Of a stretch of DNA of 24,610 bases, positions 14,613 to 22,744 are shown piece by piece (position 1 is the first letter of the stretch; every line of letters starts with the position of its first letter). The stretch is from JBILVQ01 sp044370375 (GTDB lineage: Bacteria > Bacteroidota > Bacteroidia > UBA4408): contig JBILVQ010000016.1 in NCBI GenBank assembly GCA_044370375.1, positions 1 to 24,610 of the forward strand, read 5' to 3'. The notes under the pieces are model-generated. The model had not been told where the DNA came from, searched no databases, and saw only the letters and a program-made list of their open reading frames with translations. The position numbers and the translations under genes were made by a program.

Positions 14613-15164
14613 ATGAGCACAGCAGAAAAAAACCCTTGGAAAACGACTCAAAGTGAATGGGTTTATGACACTCCATGGATTGGGGTTCAAAAACATGAAG
14701 TGATTAATCCAGCGGGAAATCCGGGAGTTTATAGCACGATACACTTTAAAAACAAGGCCATCGGGGTAATTCCATTGGATGAAAACAATAACACCTGGAT
14801 TGTTGGACAATATCGTTATCCGCTGGGACAATATAGTTGGGAAATCCCTGAAGGCGGAGGAGATCCGAAGGTGCCCTATGAAGAATCGGCTGCGCGCGAA
14901 CTATTAGAAGAAACCGGGATTATTGCCCAACACTATGAACTGCTGTTAACCATGGATTTGAGCAACTCGGTCAGTGACGAGGAAGCCATTGTTTTTGTGG
15001 CCCGTGGATTAAGTTTTACTGAGGCTGCACCTGAGGAAACGGAGGTCCTTCAAGTGAAAAAAATTCCTTTTGAAACACTTTTTGCCATGGTGATGAAAGG
15101 CGAAGTAAGAGATGCCATTACCGTTGCTGCTGTGTTAAAACTAAAACTACTGATTAATCATTAG
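14613..15164 (+). CDS. NUDIX hydrolase, ADP-ribose pyrophosphatase-like
   Basis: A 183-residue cytoplasmic NUDIX enzyme. The Nudix box occupies about residues 81-103 with the metal-binding RELLEETGI intact. The first glutamate of the textbook box is replaced in GGGDPKVPYEESAA, a variant I believe also occurs in related ADP-sugar pyrophosphatases with the SWEIPEGGG lead-in. The preceding GVIPLDENNNTWIVGQYRYPLG strand pair matches the ADP-ribose/ADP-sugar subfamily, which splits ADP-ribose to AMP and ribose-5-phosphate. The exact substrate is not certain. The ATG gives a normal N-terminal extension with the domain-swap strands. It is divergent from the secreted-protein gene and convergent with the methyltransferase gene; no strong terminator is seen between them. 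Confidence 0.88.
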   Translation: MSTAEKNPWKTTQSEWVYDTPWIGVQKHEVINPAGNPGVYSTIHFKNKAIGVIPLDENNNTWIVGQYRYPLGQYSWEIPEGGGDPKVPYEESAARELLEETGIIAQHYELLLTMDLSNSVSDEEAIVFVARGLSFTEAAPEETEVLQVKKIPFETLFAMVMKGEVRDAITVAAVLKLKLLINH

Positions 15165-15227
15165 TTGCAGTAGTCAAATAAGAGGAAATTGACCGGATTC
15201 GAAAAAAAACGAGGAAAAATAGGATAG

Positions 15228-16109
15228 CTAATTTTTTACGAAACGGCCAAAAACACCCAGTGGTAATTTAACCCCTGATTGTGCACTTAAAAACAATTCG
15301 CCTGTTTCGAGGTTTTTACCTGCATAGGGCGAAAGAAGATTCTCCACCACCATTGCCGATAAGCCAAGGGAGTAGGTGTTTAAAATCAAAAAATGCTGTT
15401 CGGGATTTAATAATTTTAAAACTCCGCTAACCATTTCATTCAACTGTTCTTCCAATTTCCATTTTTCTCCCTCCGGACCATGTCCGTATGCAGGGGGATC
15501 CAGAATAATTCCGTGATAGGTATTACCACGCTTGATTTCACGTTTTACAAATTTTAAGGCATCTTCAACCACCCAACGTATGTTTTGTAAGTTGGATAAT
15601 TCTGCGTTTTGGTTGGCCCATGTAATTACCTGTTTAATGCTGTCAACATGAGTAACTACCGCACCGGCTGCAGCAGCAGCTAAGCTAGCACCACCTGTAT
15701 AGGCAAACAAATTTAAAAAACGAGGTTGTTCATTTTTTATCGATTTTACAGCCTTCGCAATATAATCCCAGTTTACGGCCTGTTCCGGAAAAACGCCAAC
15801 ATGTTTAAAGGAAGTTAAGCCCAATCTCAAGGTAAATCCGGCAGATTTGGACAATGTCCTAAGTGGATATTGAATTCTCCATTGGTCGGGCATCTCTTTT
15901 AATTTTTTCCAAACGCCTGCAGCACTGCTCCTTTGTTCAAAAACAACATGGGCTTGCTGCCCCCACTCTTTGGCACTTAAAACAGGAGTCCAAATCGCTT
16001 GCGGTTCGGGCCTGATGGTAACATAATTACCAAAACGTTCCAGCTTTTGAAAATTTCCGCAATCAATTAGGCTGTAATCATTCCAGTTTTCGGGAGAAAG
16101 TAGCAACAT
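15228..16109 (-). CDS. class I SAM-dependent rRNA-type methyltransferase (RlmI/RlmK C-terminal domain family)
   Basis: A 293-residue cytoplasmic methyltransferase. The SAM-binding motif FAYTGG is at residues 135-140 followed by an alanine-rich helix, the acidic residue Asp156 ends the second strand, and DPPAYG (204-209) is the catalytic motif seen in RlmI-like cytosine-C5 or guanine-N2 23S rRNA methyltransferases. The protein lacks a PUA domain but has an N-terminal beta region (residues 1-90) instead, as in short Bacteroidota members of this group. The RNA target is not known. ATG at 16107-16109. It is divergent from gltX, separated by about 290 bp. Confidence 0.87.
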   Translation of the reverse strand: MLLLSPENWNDYSLIDCGNFQKLERFGNYVTIRPEPQAIWTPVLSAKEWGQQAHVVFEQRSSAAGVWKKLKEMPDQWRIQYPLRTLSKSAGFTLRLGLTSFKHVGVFPEQAVNWDYIAKAVKSIKNEQPRFLNLFAYTGGASLAAAAAGAVVTHVDSIKQVITWANQNAELSNLQNIRWVVEDALKFVKREIKRGNTYHGIILDPPAYGHGPEGEKWKLEEQLNEMVSGVLKLLNPEQHFLILNTYSLGLSAMVVENLLSPYAGKNLETGELFLSAQSGVKLPLGVFGRFVKN

Positions 16110-16398
16110 GCTGCAAAGTAAGTTGAAAATGCAGGCATATCAAAAAGGATGAAAAAAAAATTGTACAATACAGATTCCGGGAATAGCGGATTATTATTGG
16201 ATGAGGCTGTTAACTGCTTCAAGCATTTTCAATCTTCTATCAAGAATAAGAAACTCCAACCAACGGCAATGCCTTAAAAATGGAACCGTAAAACTCATGA
16301 AAAAACGAAAGGATGAGCAAGAATTTACCCTTGACCTGCACAAAGGTCGGCAGAATTAAGCCCACAAAACGCTATCTTTGCAGCCCTTTTTAATAAAT
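16110..16398. promoter_or_regulatory. divergent intergenic region before gltX
   Basis: No convincing gene lies here. An exact -7 element TATCTTTG occurs at 16373-16380, 18 bp before the gltX ATG. A short inverted repeat GACCT/AGGTC (16333-16348) sits 25 bp upstream of it and could be an operator or a weak hairpin. No T-box or riboswitch is recognisable. A 20-codon frame at 16297-16359 has no other support. Confidence 0.45.
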
Positions 16399-17955
16399 AT
16401 GGAAAATACACAACGCAAAGTTAGGGTTCGTTTTGCCCCCAGCCCAACCGGTGGACTACACATGGGTGGTGTGCGGACAGCCCTTTTTAATTACCTTTTT
16501 GCAAAAAAGCACGGGGGCGATTTCCTGCTGCGGATTGAAGATACTGACCAAACCCGATATGTAAACGGAGCAGAGGAATATATAGTTGAAGCCCTTCAAT
16601 GGAGCGGCATCCATATTGACGAAGGCGTTAGCAAAGGAGGTCCTTTTGCACCCTATCGTCAAAGCGAACGAAAAGATGCAGGGTTATATCAACCTTTTGC
16701 TGATCAGTTGGTACGGGATGGCCACGCTTACTTGGCTTTTGACACCGCTGAAGAGTTGGATGCCATGCGCAAACGTTTAGAGGCGGCAAAGGTTGTTTCG
16801 CCACAATATAATGCGGTGAGCAGACAACACATGCGCAATTCTTTAACCCTGCCGGAGGATGAAGTAAAAAGGTTGTTGCAAGAAAAAGTGCCCCATGTGG
16901 TTCGACTAAAGGTTCCGCGCAACGAAGAAATCCGATTTCATGATTTAATCAGAGGTTGGGTATCGGTAAATTCTGCAACCATCGATGATAAAGTACTACT
17001 AAAATCGGATGGCATGCCAACCTATCATTTGGCACATATTGTTGACGACCATTTAATGAACATCAGTCATATCATTCGTGGAGAAGAATGGTTGCCCTCA
17101 GCACCCTCGCATGTATTAATATGGCGATTTCTTGGCTTGGAAGCAAGTATGCCGCATTTGGTTCATTTGCCATTGATTTTAAAGCCTGATGGAAATGGAA
17201 AGCTTAGCAAGCGCGACAAATCAGGAATTCCAATGTTCCCTTTGAATTGGCATGATGAAAGAACCGGTGAAAGTTACGTTGGATACAGAGAAAGCGGTTT
17301 CTTTCCTGAGGCTTTTACCAATATGTTAAGTTTGCTGGGTTGGAACCCAGGAACCACTCAGGAAATTTTTTCGATGGAAGAATTGATTGCTCAATTTTCT
17401 ATTGAAAGAGTAAGTAAATCCGGAGCAAGGTTTGATCCTGAAAAAACAAAGTGGTTCAATCAGCAATACCTGCGCCTGAAAACGGATCAGGAGTTGGCCG
17501 AATTATTTGCACCACAACTAAAGGTAAAACTTGATGAATTAGGCCTGCCAATGCCTGACAGCGAGAAACTGATTGTTTTTTGCAAATTAATGAAGGAAAA
17601 GGCCCATTTTGTTCATGAATTCTGGAGCCTTGGGTCCTATTTCTTTTTAATGCCTGAAAAATATGACGAAGTGGTAATTCAAAAAAGATGGAACGCTGCG
17701 GCAAAAGGTTTTTTTGAGGCGCTGCACAAAGACCTTGAAAACCTTAGCTCATTTGATGCCTTAAGCACAGAAAACCAGTTTAAACAAACCGCAGAACGTA
17801 TGGGAATTGCTCCCGGCCAAGTGATGCAATTATTCAGGGTATTACTAAGTGGTGTAGGCGGTGGGCCGGCCTTGTACGAAATGATGGAATGGATGGGGAA
17901 AGAAAGTGTATTGGCCAGATTTGAAAATGCCTTAAAAGCACTGCCAAAAGTATGA
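16399..17955 (+). CDS. gltX: glutamyl-tRNA synthetase
   Basis: The 518-residue class I synthetase charges tRNA-Glu. The HIGH motif appears as PSPTGGLHMGG (His21) and the KMSKS loop as KLSKR (Lys268-Arg272). RIEDTDQTR, HLAHIVDDHLM and HIIRGEEW are typical GluRS segments, and the C-terminal helical anticodon-binding domain extends from about residue 330. An in-frame TTG 21 bases upstream lies within the -7 promoter box, so the ATG at 16399 is the start. The stop codon overlaps the start of folB in ATGA, which implies coupled translation. Confidence 0.97.
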   Translation: MENTQRKVRVRFAPSPTGGLHMGGVRTALFNYLFAKKHGGDFLLRIEDTDQTRYVNGAEEYIVEALQWSGIHIDEGVSKGGPFAPYRQSERKDAGLYQPFADQLVRDGHAYLAFDTAEELDAMRKRLEAAKVVSPQYNAVSRQHMRNSLTLPEDEVKRLLQEKVPHVVRLKVPRNEEIRFHDLIRGWVSVNSATIDDKVLLKSDGMPTYHLAHIVDDHLMNISHIIRGEEWLPSAPSHVLIWRFLGLEASMPHLVHLPLILKPDGNGKLSKRDKSGIPMFPLNWHDERTGESYVGYRESGFFPEAFTNMLSLLGWNPGTTQEIFSMEELIAQFSIERVSKSGARFDPEKTKWFNQQYLRLKTDQELAELFAPQLKVKLDELGLPMPDSEKLIVFCKLMKEKAHFVHEFWSLGSYFFLMPEKYDEVVIQKRWNAAAKGFFEALHKDLENLSSFDALSTENQFKQTAERMGIAPGQVMQLFRVLLSGVGGGPALYEMMEWMGKESVLARFENALKALPKV

Positions 17956-18326
17956 TTGAGCATTTAGTTACCATCAATGATTTAAGGGTTCAGGGCTACC
18001 ACGGCTGTTTACCCGAAGAGGCACTTATTGGAACTGAGTTTATAGTTAACGTTTGGATGAAAACCGATTTTTCTGAAGCAGCGGCCTTGGATGATTTAAG
18101 CAAAACCATTGATTATGTAGCGGTATCTGCCATTGTTTTCAGGGAAATGAAAGTTAGGTCAAAACTCATTGAGCAGGTTGGCCAAAGGATTGTGGATGCT
18201 TTGTGGCAACTATCGGCCAACCTGACCGAAATCAAGGTGGAAGTGAGGAAAGTGAGTCCGCCCATTGGGATTGATGTAAGCTCTGTTTCCATTTGGATTA
18301 CAGAAAAACGCGAACAAAAAGGCTGA
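17952..18326 (+). CDS. folB: dihydroneopterin aldolase
   Basis: The 124-residue enzyme converts 7,8-dihydroneopterin to 6-hydroxymethyl-dihydropterin in folate synthesis. The active-site set is complete: Glu22 in GYHGCLPEE, Tyr55 in KTIDYVAV, Glu74 in LIEQVG, and Lys100 in RKVSPPIG. Length and order match FolB, which acts as a cytoplasmic octamer. Its ATG overlaps the TGA of gltX by four bases. It is followed by tRNA-Cys within 35 bp. Confidence 0.95.
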   Translation: MIEHLVTINDLRVQGYHGCLPEEALIGTEFIVNVWMKTDFSEAAALDDLSKTIDYVAVSAIVFREMKVRSKLIEQVGQRIVDALWQLSANLTEIKVEVRKVSPPIGIDVSSVSIWITEKREQKG

Positions 18327-18342
18327 AATAAATAAATTTTAT

Positions 18343-18350
18343 TATTTTTG
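18343..18350 (+). promoter_or_regulatory. -7 element of tRNA-Cys
   Basis: TATTTTTG matches TAnnTTTG exactly and ends 10 bp before the mature tRNA 5' end. No TTTG is seen at -33. Confidence 0.55.
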
Positions 18351-18360
18351 CGCCCCTTAG

Positions 18361-18431
18361 GGTCCTGTGGCCGAGTGGCTAGGCAGAGGTCTGCAAAACC
18401 TTGTACAGCGGTTCGAATCCGCTCGGGACCT
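18361..18431 (+). tRNA. tRNA-Cys (GCA)
   Basis: A 71-base cloverleaf with acceptor GGTCCTG/CGGGACC, anticodon stem GAGGT/ACCTT around GCA at 18393-18395, T-arm GCGGTTCGAATCCGC, and the U discriminator expected for cysteine at 18431. CCA is not fully encoded. Confidence 0.96.
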
Positions 18432-18437
18432 CCGAAA

Positions 18438-18478
18438 AACAAAAGCCCTTGATTTTTGAATTAATCAAGGGCTTTTTG
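18438..18478 (+). terminator. terminator after tRNA-Cys
   Basis: A 14-bp perfect stem (18441-18454 with 18463-18476) with GCCCTTGATT/AATCAAGGGC core, an 8-base loop and a T-run. It ends the gltX-folB-tRNA-Cys region. The following ~200 bp to the next gene holds nothing else I can support. Confidence 0.88.
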
Positions 18479-18681
18479 TTTTCATCAACACCCGGCAATA
18501 TTCCATTGAATTTTGGAAAACACAATTTTTTTGCCGGTTCAATAAATTTCTGCTTGAGATTTAAAAAAATTACCCAAACCGGATAGAAGCAAAAATTTAA
18601 CCATAGGAAAATAACTATTTGATAATAAGGATTAAACTTGCAATCGATTTTGAAAAGTCATATTTTTCGTAAAAAAAATTC

Positions 18682-20286
18682 ATGAACAGAATTTATCCTA
18701 TCATTCTTCTCGCCCTATTGACTTCTTTCTTTACAAATCAGGGCTTCGGGCAAAGTAGATTTTCGCTCAAATGGGGCAACGAGTTCAAAGGAATTGCGAA
18801 AGCTCACATCACAGGAGTGTTAAAAGTTGATGATGGGGGTTATCTGCTTCAAGGAGAATGGGATCACGGTGAATACGGGCAGGGACATGCACAACCTGAG
18901 TATTTACAAAGAATCAGCAATCAACTTACCCAGAAAGGATTGTGGGAATACCCCGAGAAAAACAAAACAGAAAACGAAACTTTCTTTTTCGAAAAATTTG
19001 TTAGCTTAAAATCGGGATTATACATGTTTGAAACAGGCTTTAACAAAAAAGCCGAAGCTGATGTTTTATACGCAAGTAAGGTTCAGGATGAAAAACCTTC
19101 TGTTGCTGCCAACCGGTCGAAACTTATGACGGTGCCACACGGAAAAAAGGAGTATGGCAGCGATTTTCGTATTGATTACAGTTATGACGGAACAAAGGTA
19201 TTGATCATTAACAAGCATCGTGTTAAAAGCAAAGAACCTGAACAATTCGACTTAATTATTTACGATGATGCTTTCAATGTGGTTTGGAAAAAAGAAGTGA
19301 CCTTGCCTTTTCCGAATGACAAATTTCATATTACCTCATGGATGGTAGATGATGATGCCAATGTTTACATCATCGGCAAGAAAATTGACAAAGAAGGCGG
19401 AGGAATATGGACTTATAGAGAAGCAGAGGGACATTTTATGGTGCTTGCCTATAACGATAATGGTAAAAAGGAAATAAGTATGGATTTAAGTTTTGATCAG
19501 GATGCCTATATCAAAAGCATTGATTTGAAAATTGTGGATAAAAACATCATTGACGTGGTTGGTTTTTATAGCAAAGAAAAGTTTGGTGCAGGTACCGACG
19601 GTGTATTTTCTTTAACCATGGACCTGAACACCAAACAAAATTCTAAAATCCGCCGCGAGCCATTTCCTTTTGAAATAGTTTCTATGGACATGTCAGAAAG
19701 AAAGAAAGAAAGGGCCAAAAAAAAGGAAGAAGCTGGAAAGAGAGATTATGAATTACCGCAATATGTAATGAATGAAGTTATCTTAAATGATGATGGTTCA
19801 AGAACTATTCTTGCAGAGAATTCCTATTTAGTGGTTACTACACATAACACAGGAAACGGAGGAAGCTATACTACCTATACCTATTACAACAACAACGTTT
19901 TGGTCATAAACATTGATAAGGAAGGAAAATTTGAATGGTTTGCTGTTGTTCCGAAACTACAAAGATCTGAAAACGAAGAAAAGTATTCTGGTTATGCCTA
20001 CATTAAAAAAAACGGATATCTCTATATTCTGTATAATGAACATGTAGAGAATTTACAGCGGGATTACGGCAATTACAGAAACTTTCAGGTTATGGGAAAG
20101 GACGCTATTCTTGCCATGGCAACCATCAGTCCGACCGGAAAAGTAAGCAGAGAAGAAGTATGCAGGGCAGAAAAAATAGCCGTTGATTTGAGGCCAAGGA
20201 TTTTTCAACAAGTAAGCGAAAGTGAACTGCTCATTGCAGGTCGGTATAAGGATATGGAACAGTACGGGATTTTCACCATAAAGTAA
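18682..20286 (+). CDS. secreted protein of unknown function, propeller-like
   Basis: I do not recognise this 534-residue protein. It has a clear signal peptide (MNRIYPIILLALLTSFFTNQ, cleavage near GFG-QS). Recurring beta-strand phrases such as DGGYLLQGEWD, ANVYIIGKKID, YLYILYNEH and SELLIAGRYK suggest a beta-propeller. Residues about 335-350 form a highly charged linker (SERKKERAKKKEEAGKRDY). It has no lipobox, transmembrane helix or evident catalytic motif. The C-terminus ends within a strand (GIFTIK) without an obvious type IX tail, so it is likely periplasmic. The gene stands alone with a terminator downstream. A near -7 element (TATTTTTC, about 18661) precedes it. Confidence 0.8.
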   Translation: MNRIYPIILLALLTSFFTNQGFGQSRFSLKWGNEFKGIAKAHITGVLKVDDGGYLLQGEWDHGEYGQGHAQPEYLQRISNQLTQKGLWEYPEKNKTENETFFFEKFVSLKSGLYMFETGFNKKAEADVLYASKVQDEKPSVAANRSKLMTVPHGKKEYGSDFRIDYSYDGTKVLIINKHRVKSKEPEQFDLIIYDDAFNVVWKKEVTLPFPNDKFHITSWMVDDDANVYIIGKKIDKEGGGIWTYREAEGHFMVLAYNDNGKKEISMDLSFDQDAYIKSIDLKIVDKNIIDVVGFYSKEKFGAGTDGVFSLTMDLNTKQNSKIRREPFPFEIVSMDMSERKKERAKKKEEAGKRDYELPQYVMNEVILNDDGSRTILAENSYLVVTTHNTGNGGSYTTYTYYNNNVLVINIDKEGKFEWFAVVPKLQRSENEEKYSGYAYIKKNGYLYILYNEHVENLQRDYGNYRNFQVMGKDAILAMATISPTGKVSREEVCRAEKIAVDLRPRIFQQVSESELLIAGRYKDMEQYGIFTIK

Positions 20287-20360
20287 TTCAGGAAGCGTAG
20301 CGAAAGGCAATAAAGTTTCTGAAACTAATTTGACCCTACAGGTTATCAGAAATTATTTAA

Positions 20361-20401
20361 GAACTAAAAAGCCGGGAAAATAATTCCCGGCTTTTTAGTT
20401 C
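20361..20401. terminator. bidirectional terminator
   Basis: An 18-bp perfect stem (20361-20378 with 20384-20401) with AAAAAGCCGGGAA/TTCCCGGCTTTTT and a 5-base loop, between the convergent secreted-protein and decarboxylase genes. Confidence 0.9.
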
Positions 20402-20417
20402 ATTGTCCTAAACCTAT

Positions 20418-21404
20418 CTATTTAGCATCAAAAGAGCGGTGTTCGGTTTTATACAATTCCTCTTTGGGTAAATTTCTGAAGTAATCGTAGGTAATTTTTA
20501 ATCCTTCGGCTCTGGCAACTTTCGGCTCCCAGCCAAGAATTTCTCTGGCCTTGGTAATATCGGGTTTGCGTTGCTTTGGATCGTCCTGAGGCAAAGGCAA
20601 GGAAATTAATTTTTGATTTGCACCGGTTAGTTTCAAAATTTCTTCGCCAAATTCTTTGATGGTTATTTCAGCCGGATTACCAATGTTGACAGGATAAACA
20701 TAATCACTCATCAGCAGTCGATAAATTCCCTCTACCAGGTCATCTACATAACAAAAGGAACGTGTTTGAGAACCATCGCCAAACATGGTCAAATCTTCGC
20801 CACGCAAAGCTTGGCCGATAAAGGCAGGTAATACACGGCCATCATTGAGCCTCATTCTGGGTCCGTAAGTATTAAAGATACGAATGATGCGGGTTTCTAA
20901 ACCATGATAGGTGTGATAGGCCATTGTCATGGCTTCCATGAATCGTTTGGCTTCATCATAAACACCTCTTGGACCAACCGCATTCACATTACCCAAATAA
21001 TCTTCGGTTTGTGGATGAACCAAAGGATCGCCATAAACTTCAGAAGTAGAGGCAACCAAAATTCTGGCTTTTTTCACCCTTGCCAAGCCCAACAAATTGT
21101 GGGTACCCAAAGAGCTAACTTTGAGGGTTTGAATAGGAATTTTTAAATAATCGATTGGACTTGCAGGAGAGGCAAAATGCAAAATATAATCCAGGTCGCC
21201 CGGAACAAAAACAAATTTAGAAACATCATGATGATAAAATTCGAAGCTCTCTAATTTGAACAAATGTTCAATGTTTTTTAAGTCCCCTGTAATCAGATTA
21301 TCCATGCCAATGACATGACAACCTTCTTTGATAAACCTATCGCAAAGGTGTGAACCCAAAAAGCCTGCAGCGCCTGTAATTAATACTCTTTTTTGTTTTG
21401 CCAT
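20418..21404 (-). CDS. UDP-glucuronate decarboxylase (UDP-xylose synthase), SDR family
   Basis: The 328-residue extended short-chain dehydrogenase converts UDP-glucuronate to UDP-xylose with bound NAD. The Rossmann motif GAAGFLG is at residues 11-17, the catalytic STSEVYGDPLVHPQTEDY stretch starts at about 120, and Tyr149/Lys153 occur in GPRGVYDEAKR; RIFNTYGPRM and GDGSQTRSFCYVDDLVEG are also those of UDP-xylose synthases. The protein is soluble with no membrane anchor. It is the last gene of an operon: UDP-glucose dehydrogenase ends 10 bp upstream and makes its substrate. Other SDR sugar enzymes (4-epimerases, dehydratases) fit less well because of the NVNAVGPR segment. Confidence 0.9.
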   Translation of the reverse strand: MAKQKRVLITGAAGFLGSHLCDRFIKEGCHVIGMDNLITGDLKNIEHLFKLESFEFYHHDVSKFVFVPGDLDYILHFASPASPIDYLKIPIQTLKVSSLGTHNLLGLARVKKARILVASTSEVYGDPLVHPQTEDYLGNVNAVGPRGVYDEAKRFMEAMTMAYHTYHGLETRIIRIFNTYGPRMRLNDGRVLPAFIGQALRGEDLTMFGDGSQTRSFCYVDDLVEGIYRLLMSDYVYPVNIGNPAEITIKEFGEEILKLTGANQKLISLPLPQDDPKQRKPDITKAREILGWEPKVARAEGLKITYDYFRNLPKEELYKTEHRSFDAK

Positions 21405-21414
21405 GATATTAGAT

Positions 21415-22728
21415 TTAGGGCTTTACGGTTTCTCTTCCAATGCTGGCGTAATAATATCCTTGTTCACGCATGGCATCCAATTCGTATAAATTTCTTCCGT
21501 CGAAAATTACTTTTGCTTTTAGGCGTTTACCCAACTCCTCCATTTCAGGGGTTCTGAACAAGCTCCATTCTGTAGCAATAATCAGGGCATCCGCATCATT
21601 GAGTGCTTCGTACTGATCAGCTGCAAAAGACATCACATTTCCTTTCAATGCTTTCACGTTCTCCATTGCTTCGGGATCATAGGCAACCACAGAAGCTCCG
21701 GCATTTACCAAAGCATCAATGATGTAAAGGGCAGGTGCCTCACGGATATCATCGGTATCGGGCTTGAAGGCAAGACCCCATAAAGCGAACTTTCTCCCTT
21801 TGATGTTTCCACCAAAATAATCCAGAATGCGCGGAACAATAATGGTCTTTTGCTTCTCGTTAACCGCCATCACTGAACTTAAAATACTGAAATCGTAATT
21901 TACATCAGCGGCTGATTTAGCCAAAGCCTGAACATCCTTTGGGAAGCAGCTTCCGCCATATCCAATGCCGGGAAATAAAAATCTTTTGCCAATCCTATCG
22001 TCTGAACCAATGCCAATTCTAACCTTATCAACATCGGCCCCTACTCTTTCGCAAAGATTAGCGATTTCGTTCATAAAAGTGATTTTAGTGGCCAGAAATG
22101 CATTAGCGGCATATTTGGTTAATTCGGCCGATTTTTCATCCATAAAGATGATAGGATTTCCTTGACGTACATAAGGTTTGTACAATTCTTCCATTAATTT
22201 TCTGGCCTTGGGAGAATCGGTACCAATTACCACCCTATCCGGTTTAAGGAAGTCATCTACTGCAAAACCTTCGCGCAAAAATTCGGGATTAGAAACAACA
22301 TCAAATTCACCTTTGTAGTTTTCGGCCAAGGCTGCATGCACCTTATCGGCTGTACCAACAGGAACAGTACTTTTATCGACAATGACCTTGTACTCTGTCA
22401 TGATTTTTCCCAAATCACGAGCCACGCCTAAAACGTAGCTCAAGTCGGCAGAACCATCCTCACCCGGAGGTGTTGGCAAGGCGAGGAAAATAATTTTAGC
22501 ATCCTTGATTGCCTCGGCAAGATTGGTGGTAAAACTTAACCTTCCTGCTTTGATATTTCTGTGAAACAAAACATCAAGGTGTGGTTCATAAATAGGTACC
22601 ACCCCACTTTTCATTTTGTTTACTTTTTCTTCGTTGATATCCACGCAAACCACGTGATTACCTGTTTCGGCCAAACAAGTACCGGTCACTAAACCAACGT
22701 AACCTGTTCCAACAACTGCAATGTTCAT
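21415..22728 (-). CDS. ugd: UDP-glucose 6-dehydrogenase
   Basis: The 437-residue enzyme oxidises UDP-glucose to UDP-glucuronate with two NAD. The N-terminal motif GTGYVG is at residues 7-12, the middle domain holds the catalytic Cys261 in GYGGSCFPKD, and the C-terminal domain contains FKPDTDDIREAPAL and a GRNLY motif near the end, all in family order and length. A near-identical fold is shared by UDP-ManNAc dehydrogenase, but PIYEPHLDVL and the following decarboxylase favour UDP-glucose. It is the middle gene of the operon, with 16 bp after the aminotransferase gene and 10 bp before the decarboxylase gene. Confidence 0.93.
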   Translation of the reverse strand: MNIAVVGTGYVGLVTGTCLAETGNHVVCVDINEEKVNKMKSGVVPIYEPHLDVLFHRNIKAGRLSFTTNLAEAIKDAKIIFLALPTPPGEDGSADLSYVLGVARDLGKIMTEYKVIVDKSTVPVGTADKVHAALAENYKGEFDVVSNPEFLREGFAVDDFLKPDRVVIGTDSPKARKLMEELYKPYVRQGNPIIFMDEKSAELTKYAANAFLATKITFMNEIANLCERVGADVDKVRIGIGSDDRIGKRFLFPGIGYGGSCFPKDVQALAKSAADVNYDFSILSSVMAVNEKQKTIIVPRILDYFGGNIKGRKFALWGLAFKPDTDDIREAPALYIIDALVNAGASVVAYDPEAMENVKALKGNVMSFAADQYEALNDADALIIATEWSLFRTPEMEELGKRLKAKVIFDGRNLYELDAMREQGYYYASIGRETVKP

Positions 22729-22744
22729 ATAATTTCCTTAAGGT

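Noticed and set aside
14853..14921. NUDIX box with a missing first glutamate, considered as an inactive enzyme.
   Set aside because: The metal-binding RELLEETG part is intact and the altered segment resembles that of other ADP-sugar pyrophosphatases, so activity is likely.
16297..16359. 20-codon frame MKKRKDEQEFTLDLHKGRQN upstream of gltX, possible leader peptide.
   Set aside because: No ribosome-binding or attenuator structure supports it, it has no run of Glu codons, and its length is expected by chance.
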